A DNA stretch of 64,000 bases, taken from assembly GCA_051295955.1 (NCBI GenBank), contig JBPDWA010000001.1, forward strand, positions 372,001 through 436,000. The letters are read 5' to 3'. The translations under genes and the position numbers were made by a program. Source of the stretch: Enterococcus faecalis_A. Its GTDB lineage: Bacteria; Bacillota; Bacilli; Lactobacillales; Enterococcaceae. Under the pieces are notes generated by a model, which saw only the letters and a program-made list of their open reading frames with translations, was not told the DNA's origin and searched no databases. Shown piece after piece: positions 48,603 through 56,491 of the stretch; the stretch's first letter is position 1, and every line of letters starts with the position of its first letter.

Positions 48603-50123
48603 ATGGATAATAAAAAAATAATGATCATCGGATCAGGCGTTGCAGGAATGGTAGCTGGCTGCTATTTACAAATGAATGGTTATGAAACAGAAATCTTTGA
48701 AAAAGAACCGCAAGTTGGAGGATTATGTACCTCTTGGGAAAAAAAAGGATACACATTTGATGGAGGAATTACATGGTTAGTTGGGTCAGGAGAAAAACAT
48801 ATATTTAATAAATTTTGGAGAGAACTTGGTGTTATCCCAGCTATAAAATTTAAACAAGATGAACTTTATGCCAGAGCATACTTAAAGGATGGTACCGAAT
48901 TTAATTTGTATTCAAATGCAGAGAAGCTTAGAGATGAATTTCTGCGCTTTGCTCCAGAAGATGAAGAACTCATTGATAAAATGTATCAAGCAATAAAAAC
49001 GATTTCCAATAGTGATATAAATCTTGAAAAATCTCCAGAACTGTTTACTTATGAGGACTTTTTGACATTTAAAGAAACTGCTGGTCCTTACATGAGAACG
49101 ATAACAGAGTGGAAAATAAAAATCAGAGACTTTGCTCAACAATTTAAATCACCTTTTATTAAAGAAAACTTTGAAAGAGTTTTTTGGTTTAATCCAGATA
49201 CCTATATGTCATATTTTCTTTCAACATTAGGTTGGTGTGATATGGAAACATGTGGATATCCGCTAAATAGCTCTTTAGAAATAGCTAAGACTATACAAAA
49301 ACGATATGAACAACTTGGGGGCAAGATTCACTTGAAGACTCCGATTGAAAAAATTATTGTAGAAAATAATCGTGCAGTAGGCGTTCAAATGAAGAATGGT
49401 GAAATTAAGCAATCGGATATGGTCATTAGTGCCTGTGATGGTTACACTACAATTTTTAAAATGCTTGATGGAAAATTTGTGGATGAAGATGTTGAATTTG
49501 TTTATAAAAACTTGCAGCCTACTAACGCAAAAATGAGAGTCAGTCTAGGTTTAAACACAAATAAACAGGACTTGCCTAGATATTTTAATGTCTCTTTTGA
49601 TCATACTATAAAAGTTGGTTCGGATAAAGAAATAAATAATGTTCATGTTAATGTTTTTTCAGATCAATCATTTGTGAAAGAAGGAACCTCAAGCATTGTT
49701 ATTACACTGCACACAGATTACTTTTATTGGCAGGATTTATATACAAATAACAGAAAATTATATCGAAAAGAGAAACAAAGAATTGCAGATGAAGCAATTG
49801 CTGCAATTGAAGAGAAATTTAAAGGGATTCAAAGTCATATTGAAGTTATTGATGTTGCTACACCAGTTACATTTGAAAGATATACCAACAATATGAATGG
49901 TTCTATTTTAGGATGGGAAAAAGAGGAATATTCATTTATTCATGAAGACAAAGTAAAAAGAGAACTTCCCAATTTAGATAGTTTTTATATGGTTGGACAT
50001 TGGGTGCTAGTTGGTGGAGGACTACCAAGTGTGATGCTGCAGGCAAGGAATTTGGTCCAGTTAATATGTGCAAAAGATGAAAAAACATTTAGCGCAGTAA
50101 TTAATATTGATCAGGAAGTGTGA
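48603..50123 (+). CDS. FAD-dependent oxidoreductase, phytoene desaturase/retinol saturase-like
   Basis: A 506-aa flavoprotein. The N-terminus has the Rossmann dinucleotide motif IGSGVAGMVAGCYLQ followed by EIFEKEPQVGGLCTS and a GG doublet, typical of the CrtI/retinol saturase group. The C-terminus ends in the FAD-contact motif GHWVLVGGGLPSVMLQARNL. Such enzymes add or remove hydrogen across C=C bonds of polyenes and lipids. In this operon it probably acts on the ketide part, for example as a desaturase or as a trans-acting enoyl reductase substitute, since no ER domain or PfaD-like ER is encoded. Function here is inference. AAAGGAG precedes the ATG and the gene sits tightly between PKS genes. 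Confidence 0.85.
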   Translation: MDNKKIMIIGSGVAGMVAGCYLQMNGYETEIFEKEPQVGGLCTSWEKKGYTFDGGITWLVGSGEKHIFNKFWRELGVIPAIKFKQDELYARAYLKDGTEFNLYSNAEKLRDEFLRFAPEDEELIDKMYQAIKTISNSDINLEKSPELFTYEDFLTFKETAGPYMRTITEWKIKIRDFAQQFKSPFIKENFERVFWFNPDTYMSYFLSTLGWCDMETCGYPLNSSLEIAKTIQKRYEQLGGKIHLKTPIEKIIVENNRAVGVQMKNGEIKQSDMVISACDGYTTIFKMLDGKFVDEDVEFVYKNLQPTNAKMRVSLGLNTNKQDLPRYFNVSFDHTIKVGSDKEINNVHVNVFSDQSFVKEGTSSIVITLHTDYFYWQDLYTNNRKLYRKEKQRIADEAIAAIEEKFKGIQSHIEVIDVATPVTFERYTNNMNGSILGWEKEEYSFIHEDKVKRELPNLDSFYMVGHWVLVGGGLPSVMLQARNLVQLICAKDEKTFSAVINIDQEV

Positions 50124-50126
50124 AAT

Positions 50127-53100
50127 GTGAATTCAAAAAACGTAAAAACGATTATTCTAGATTATGTCAAGGAGCAAAAACTGCAGCCAGAAATTGCCGC
50201 TAATTTGTTGCGAAATTTGCCACAATCTGAAGTCCAGAATAATGAAGCAATTGCTGTCATTGGTTTAGAAGCACATTTTGCTGGTTCTGAAAATAGTGAA
50301 GCATTTTGGAATTCCTTGCTGGCTAATAAATCACAAATTTCATCACTATCGACAAATAGAATGGAAGACATCCAAAAGATATTTACAGATGTAAGAGAAG
50401 ATCAATTTTTTAAAGCAGGTTTTTTACCTAAGATTGATCAATTTGATGAGAGCTTTTTTAGGTTATCTCCTAAAGAGGCTGCTCTTATGGATCCTAAACA
50501 ACGAATTTTTCTGGAGACTGCTTATCATTCATTGGAAGATGCTGGGTATGGAAATGAACAAATAAGAGGAAGTCGAACAGGTATTTTTGTTGGCGTTGAC
50601 CACACTGGAGATATGAAATTTTCTTATCTTTCCACTATTCAAGAAAATAATTTTTTAGCAACTACTGGGAATTCTACAGGAATACTTGCTAGTAGGATTT
50701 CTTATATTTTAAATTTAACAGGACCAAGTGTTGTGATTGATACTGCCTGTTCCTCCAGCTTAGTTGCAGTTCATTATGCCTGTTCCTCTTTGCGAAATAA
50801 AGAATGTGAAATGGCAATAGCTGGAGGTATAAATATTTTTGAGTTACCTCTGGATGAACAGATGATGATGGATATTGAAATTAAAAATAGTAAGTTCAGA
50901 GCCTTTGATCGTAAATCAGCTGGAACTGCTTGGGGAGAAGGAGCCGGAGCTGTGGTTCTTAAACCTTTTGCTCAGGCAGTAAAAGACAATGATCGGATTT
51001 ATGCAGTTATACAAACAAGTACAATTAATAATGATGGGGCTTCAAACGGAATAACTGCGCCAAATCAAGTTGCTCAAACTGAATTAATCGTCGATACTTG
51101 GAAAAAAGCGGGAATCAATCCGGAGAAAATTTCCTATATTGAAACCCATGGTACGGGCACAGTGTTAGGAGATCCAATTGAAGTTAAAGGAATTACAAAT
51201 GCTTTTAGAAAGTTTACAACGAAACAGCAATTTTGTGGAATTGGTACGATAAAACCAAATATTGGTCATTGTGTTGGAGCCTCTGGTATCGCATCATTTA
51301 TTAAAGTCGCTTTATCTTTGAAACAAAAAATGATTCCAGCAACAATTGGTTTCAATGAGCCGAACCTGTTTATAAATTTTGTCAACAGTCCAGTTTATGT
51401 GCTTAGTAAAAATAAGAATTGGGATACTCCTGAACGATTTGCGGGGGTTAGCTCATTTGGATTTAGCGGAACAAACTGTCATATGCTGTTGTCAAGCTAT
51501 GATGAAACAGATGTCACAATAAAACAGTCTAAAACGGAAAGTGAAGCGATACTTTGTGTTTCCGCATTGGATAAAGATTCATTCAATAGGGTTATTCGCA
51601 GTTATATTGAATTTCTCGAAATGCATTCGGATGTAGATATTTTTGATTTTGCCTATACCAATAATAGAGCAAAACAAAAATTAGCATTTCGATATGTGTT
51701 TGTGGTAAAAAATCGTAGTCAGCTCATACAAGACTTAAAAAAATATTTGTCCCATGAAGTAATTACAACTGAAATTACAACTGAAAATGCAGAGCTTCGG
51801 GAAAAATTTATTGATGGAAAGCAAATTAATTGGAGCGAAAGATACAGTAAAGAGAATCGAAAAAAAATTTCATTACCCAAATACCCTTTTGCTGAAACCA
51901 GACATTGGTCTAGTAAGAACACATTAGAATTAAAAGATATTGAAATTATCAGTCTGGAAAAAGAACTTAGCCCACTTGAAAGAGATATGGCGTTCATTTG
52001 GGCAAACGTTTTTGGACTTAACAAGATTAATGTAACAGATAATTTTTATCAAATAGGTGGAGATTCTATTTTAGCGAGCACATTGGTGAACCATGTTACT
52101 AAATTTTTTAAAAAGAAATTGGAAATTAGACAGATCTTTGAACATCCGACTGTTTTGAGTTTAGCAGCAGTCATTGAACAGGCTGAAGACCAAAAAGAAA
52201 AAGCTGAACCGATTCCAAAAGCAGTGAAAAAGCCATTTTATCCTGTTACTTATGAACAAAGACAAATTTATCTTGCTCAAAGGATACAAACTGAGTCTGT
52301 TATGTATAATATTTCAATCTGTATGGAGATAAAAGGTAAAATAGATGAAAAGCAAGTACAAAAGGCACTCGAAAAGCTAATGTTAAGACATCGAATTTTA
52401 AAATCAAATTTTTATGAAATTGATGGAGAAATTGTTCAGATCGAAAATGCTCAGCAACTTTCTTTTGAAACGATAACTGTATCGGATTTTGATAGTGAAG
52501 TTGAAACTGAGCGATTCATAAAACCTTTTGATCTTTCAAAAGATACTCTATTAAGAGCGAAGCTATACAAACTGGAAAATGAACAAAACTTTTTGCTAAT
52601 AGAGACGCACCATATTGTTGCTGATGGTTATTCGATTCCAATAATTGAACGGGATTTCCTAACTTTTTATAGTGGTGGAAGTTTAGAACCATTAGATATT
52701 CAATTTAATGACTACAGTGAATGGGTTTACAATAGTTCTGCTAATGAGGGTATGAACAATTCTTTTTGGCATAATCAGTTGGAATATGAGCTTAAAGAAG
52801 CACATTTACCCTTTTTAGGTGATAGAAATAATCAGCAAAAAAAGGTAATAAAATTTAACGTTCCACATTTTAGTTTGGCTTTGTCTGAGAATAAAAATAA
52901 CAATTTCGCATTGTTTATGCTAGCATTATCCATCCTTTTATACAAATATACTGGCGAAAGCAATACAGTAATTGGAAGTCCGTTTCTTGGAAGAAGCGTT
53001 TCGGATTTAGAACAGATGGTAGGGATGTTTGTCAAAACATTACCAATTTGTACATCTTTGAAAAGTCAGGACTCAGTTATTCAATTGTTGGATACTATTG

Positions 53101-56100
53101 AAACATCAGTTGCTGGAATTCTTGATAATCAACGTAATGCTACTAGAACTGTGGATAACCTACTTAAAGAGAAGGGAATTGACAAGACAAGCTTTTTCCA
53201 AGTTTTATTAGCTTTTCAAGAATCTAGAGAACAAACTATTCACTCAGGTAATTTGGAGATACGTCAAATTCCAGTTAATACTGGTAATAGCAAGTATCCT
53301 ATTAGTATTTATGTTTTTCCGGAAAAAAATGGTTTTGAAATTGAGATTCAACATCAGCCATCGCTTGTTAGCAAAAAAGAAATTGATCAATTCTCTAAAG
53401 ATTTTTTGACTGTAATAACCTTGCTAAATAAAGTGAATGCAACAACAAAAGTTTCAGATATTGAATTAGATTGCAATGCCCATTCATTTTTGGCTTTGGA
53501 AAAGAAGCCGATTTTTCCTGATAATTTTCAAGAACGGTTTAAGCAAGTGGTCGAAAAATATCCAGATAGACCGGCAATTAAATATAATCATAAAACGATT
53601 ACTTATAAAGAACTTGACTTGTATTCAAATAATGTGGCAGCTTATCTTATGCGTTTGAAGGTTGAAAAACAAGAAAAAATCGGAATTTTACTACCTAACT
53701 CTGAAAGTTATTTAGTCTCATTGATAGGAATTATGAAACATCGGTGTATCTTTGTTCCCTTAGATAGCGAGGCTCCGACTGCCAGAAATGCTAGTATTTT
53801 AAAGAATAATAACATTAAATATGTGATTACAAAAGAAACGTTTGTTAATAAAGTGCCAAAAGAGATCATTATTATTGATGAAAAGATTTGTTCGTCATTT
53901 GGCAAGTATCCAGACACGCCTCCAGAGGAACAGGACATTGCCTATATCATTCATACATCGGGAACAACAGGAAAGCCTAAAGGGGTTCCTATTTTGAATC
54001 GGGCGCTTACAAATTATGCGGTAACTATAAAAAATGAGTTGACAGAGGTTGATTTTTCGAAAGCTATTTTAACATCACAGTTAAATTATGATTTGGGCTA
54101 TACTTCCGTTTTTGTACCACTACTGAATGGAGGGCAAATACTGATTGTAGATAAAAATGAATATGTAGACTCCAAAAAGTTATCCAAGAGGATGAAAGCT
54201 GCGGGAACCACCTATTTAAAAATAACTCCTAGCCTTTTTTCAACTTTGAATCCAAAAGATTTTTCTAAATGTACGTCACTGAGTACAGTTATTTTTGGAG
54301 GAGAAGTGGCACATACGTATAATATCCGAAATTTTAAAAAGGAATTGCCATGGGTAAACTTTATCAACCATTATGGTCCAACTGAAGGAACTGTCGGATG
54401 TATTGTCCATTCTATCAGTGAAGAAGAGATAAAAAAGAATGAGACCATCCAAACGCTCGGTTTTCCTATTTGGAATACGGGAGCAATAATTTTGAATAAA
54501 AGTTTAGAAAAGGTTCCAAATAATGTGATGGGTGAATTATTCATATACGGAATAAATTTGAGTCCAGGTTATTTAAAAGATACCGCATTAAATACACAAT
54601 GTTTTTATATGATTAATGGAAAACGACTGTATGCGACGGGGGACTTAGCCAGATACGATTCTGACGGATGTATTGAATACGTGGGAAGAAAAGACAATCA
54701 AGTCAAGCATATGGGCTATCGAGTTGAATTATCTGAAATAACGAATACTGCGTTAAACATTGAAGAAATATCTCAAGCGAACACAATTTTTTATAATGAC
54801 TCACTCCTATTATTTTATACTGGCAGTCAAACCGAAACTGAATTAGCAGAACAGTTGAAAAAGAAGCTTCCTGCTTTTATGCTGCCATCTAACTGTAGGA
54901 AAGTTCAAGAAATTCCACTTTTATCGAATGGAAAAATAAATTATCAACTATTGATAGATAGTTACTTGGAAAGTCAGAATACGGAACCGCATTTTCAACA
55001 ATTGAGTGTTGAAGAAGAAATCGTTAGTGAGGCATGGAAAAGAGTCTTGAATATAAATCAAGAAGTCTATGGGAAAAACTTTTTTGAGTTGGGGGGTAAT
55101 TCTCTAAAATCAATCCAGCTAATTAATCATTTACGGAAATCAGGCTATAGTATAAGTCTTTCTGATATTTATCACTATAATACAGTTGAACGATTAGCCA
55201 AACACCTTGTTCAGATTGAAGATGAGTGGGAAGGCTCAGCAGTGGAAGGTTCTTATCCATTGACTCCAAATCAAAATTGGATGATTGAAAATTTTTCTAG
55301 AACACTGAATCATCATAATTTGTCTTTCAATATAGAAACAAATAAAACGGTTGATATCCGTGATTTGGAAAAAGTGATGAATAAAATTTTGAGTCACCAT
55401 GATGCATTAAGAACAATATTTACAAAAAATGCTGAAAACGATTGGAAAGCTGTTATATCAAAAGACGCTAATTATGGAGTGAAAGAGATTACATTTGATA
55501 CCTTTGAAGCATTGAAAGTTGAAGAATTTGTAACTGGGCTTCATAAAAGTATATCTTTAAGTGATGGAAAAAATATGATGGTTGGTATCCAACATTATCC
55601 GGATCGAACAATTTTGAATTTGGTCATTAATCAGATGGTAGTTGATCACTTATCGTGGCGAATTATTTTAGATGACATTACGTATCTTTATGATGAATTA
55701 AAAGGGGGAAATGAAGGGAAGTTAGCTTCCAAAACGGTATCCTTTATTGAATGGACAAACGCAATGGCTTCAACTGATTTTTCTGATGAACGTGATTTTT
55801 GGAATAATATGGAAACTATACAGGTGAAATCATTGGCAAGTAAAAATGTAAACAAAAAAATAAGTTCTGTAAAAAGACTTCAAGTTGATCTTACCAAAAC
55901 ATTATCAAATAAAATTTATGCTAAATGTCGTGAGAAACAAAATGTGGAAGACCAATTTATACTTGCCTTACTCCTAAAATCCCTTGAAAAGGAATATGGT
56001 CATGGCAATTATAAAGTTTCTTTAGGAAATTATGGCCGATATTTAGAAAAATGCTCACTTGATGTATCAAGAACTGTAGGTCGATTTTCAGCTGTGTATC

Positions 56101-56300
56101 CAATAACATTCAGCCTCGCCGAAAAAGTCGATGTACTTGGTTATGTCAATGAAGTATTCAAAGCGATTCCGAATAAAGGAATTGGCTATGGCTATTTGAA
56201 ATATAAGGAAAAAGTCGTGAAAAAAGTACACAGCCAGAGATTTCCTATAATTTTATGGGAGAATTTGACAATACGATTTATAGTAAAAATTTCCATTTAG
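50127..56300 (+). CDS. Hybrid PKS-NRPS: KS-ACP-C-A-T-(E), frame broken near the end
   Basis: A 2,057-aa hybrid. KS with DTACSSSL (Cys about 208), ETHGTGT and PNIGHC; a plain linker; ACP GGDSILAS (about 643); C domain ETHHIVADGYS (about 827); A domain TSGTTGKPKG (about 1276) with hand-read code DLTKIGHVGK, closest to Asp; T GGNSLKSI (about 1657); then an E domain whose HHxxxDxxSW motif reads NQMVVDHLSW (about 1835). There is no KR or DH, so its ketide stays a beta-ketone before Asp is added. The reading frame leaves the E domain after KEKVVKKV (about 56226) and stops at 56300, while the true E-domain continuation lies in another frame to 56482. GTG start at 50127, with AGGAAG 8 nt upstream and 3 nt after the previous stop. 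Confidence 0.9.
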   Translation: MNSKNVKTIILDYVKEQKLQPEIAANLLRNLPQSEVQNNEAIAVIGLEAHFAGSENSEAFWNSLLANKSQISSLSTNRMEDIQKIFTDVREDQFFKAGFLPKIDQFDESFFRLSPKEAALMDPKQRIFLETAYHSLEDAGYGNEQIRGSRTGIFVGVDHTGDMKFSYLSTIQENNFLATTGNSTGILASRISYILNLTGPSVVIDTACSSSLVAVHYACSSLRNKECEMAIAGGINIFELPLDEQMMMDIEIKNSKFRAFDRKSAGTAWGEGAGAVVLKPFAQAVKDNDRIYAVIQTSTINNDGASNGITAPNQVAQTELIVDTWKKAGINPEKISYIETHGTGTVLGDPIEVKGITNAFRKFTTKQQFCGIGTIKPNIGHCVGASGIASFIKVALSLKQKMIPATIGFNEPNLFINFVNSPVYVLSKNKNWDTPERFAGVSSFGFSGTNCHMLLSSYDETDVTIKQSKTESEAILCVSALDKDSFNRVIRSYIEFLEMHSDVDIFDFAYTNNRAKQKLAFRYVFVVKNRSQLIQDLKKYLSHEVITTEITTENAELREKFIDGKQINWSERYSKENRKKISLPKYPFAETRHWSSKNTLELKDIEIISLEKELSPLERDMAFIWANVFGLNKINVTDNFYQIGGDSILASTLVNHVTKFFKKKLEIRQIFEHPTVLSLAAVIEQAEDQKEKAEPIPKAVKKPFYPVTYEQRQIYLAQRIQTESVMYNISICMEIKGKIDEKQVQKALEKLMLRHRILKSNFYEIDGEIVQIENAQQLSFETITVSDFDSEVETERFIKPFDLSKDTLLRAKLYKLENEQNFLLIETHHIVADGYSIPIIERDFLTFYSGGSLEPLDIQFNDYSEWVYNSSANEGMNNSFWHNQLEYELKEAHLPFLGDRNNQQKKVIKFNVPHFSLALSENKNNNFALFMLALSILLYKYTGESNTVIGSPFLGRSVSDLEQMVGMFVKTLPICTSLKSQDSVIQLLDTIETSVAGILDNQRNATRTVDNLLKEKGIDKTSFFQVLLAFQESREQTIHSGNLEIRQIPVNTGNSKYPISIYVFPEKNGFEIEIQHQPSLVSKKEIDQFSKDFLTVITLLNKVNATTKVSDIELDCNAHSFLALEKKPIFPDNFQERFKQVVEKYPDRPAIKYNHKTITYKELDLYSNNVAAYLMRLKVEKQEKIGILLPNSESYLVSLIGIMKHRCIFVPLDSEAPTARNASILKNNNIKYVITKETFVNKVPKEIIIIDEKICSSFGKYPDTPPEEQDIAYIIHTSGTTGKPKGVPILNRALTNYAVTIKNELTEVDFSKAILTSQLNYDLGYTSVFVPLLNGGQILIVDKNEYVDSKKLSKRMKAAGTTYLKITPSLFSTLNPKDFSKCTSLSTVIFGGEVAHTYNIRNFKKELPWVNFINHYGPTEGTVGCIVHSISEEEIKKNETIQTLGFPIWNTGAIILNKSLEKVPNNVMGELFIYGINLSPGYLKDTALNTQCFYMINGKRLYATGDLARYDSDGCIEYVGRKDNQVKHMGYRVELSEITNTALNIEEISQANTIFYNDSLLLFYTGSQTETELAEQLKKKLPAFMLPSNCRKVQEIPLLSNGKINYQLLIDSYLESQNTEPHFQQLSVEEEIVSEAWKRVLNINQEVYGKNFFELGGNSLKSIQLINHLRKSGYSISLSDIYHYNTVERLAKHLVQIEDEWEGSAVEGSYPLTPNQNWMIENFSRTLNHHNLSFNIETNKTVDIRDLEKVMNKILSHHDALRTIFTKNAENDWKAVISKDANYGVKEITFDTFEALKVEEFVTGLHKSISLSDGKNMMVGIQHYPDRTILNLVINQMVVDHLSWRIILDDITYLYDELKGGNEGKLASKTVSFIEWTNAMASTDFSDERDFWNNMETIQVKSLASKNVNKKISSVKRLQVDLTKTLSNKIYAKCREKQNVEDQFILALLLKSLEKEYGHGNYKVSLGNYGRYLEKCSLDVSRTVGRFSAVYPITFSLAEKVDVLGYVNEVFKAIPNKGIGYGYLKYKEKVVKKVHSQRFPIILWENLTIRFIVKISI

Positions 56301-56482
56301 CAGAAAACCAAGAAAATTTTGATATGGATAAGAATACAGAGTGGCCTTACTTTTTAAAATTGACCGTTATTGAAAAGAACGGGTCAATGAGCTGGCTTTT
56401 TGATTATAATACTGAAATCTTTTCAAATGAACGATTGTCTAGAATCGTTACTGATATGAAAGAAAGAATTGAATTAATATAG
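56220..56482 (+). pseudogene. Displaced 3' end of the hybrid's E domain (one-base frameshift)
   Basis: After the run of six A residues at 56220-56225, the frame that continues as STQPEISYNFMGEFDNTIYS carries the canonical E-domain block (compare AEISFNYLGDI in the NRPS E1 domain). It runs to TAG at 56480-56482, 9 nt before the next ATG. One extra A in the tract would join it to the upstream frame and give a 2,118-aa protein. Either the gene is truncated, the tract is misread, or slippage is used. The internal ATG at 56255 is not preceded by a good ribosome site, so separate translation is unlikely. Confidence 0.85.
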
Positions 56483-56491
56483 GAGATTAAT

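Noticed and set aside
56217..56227. Programmed -1 ribosomal frameshift at the A tract
   Set aside because: The sequence is GTG AAA AAA GTA in frame; the canonical A AAA AAG heptamer is not in the zero frame and no obvious downstream stem was seen. A mutation or read error is simpler, though slippage is not excluded.
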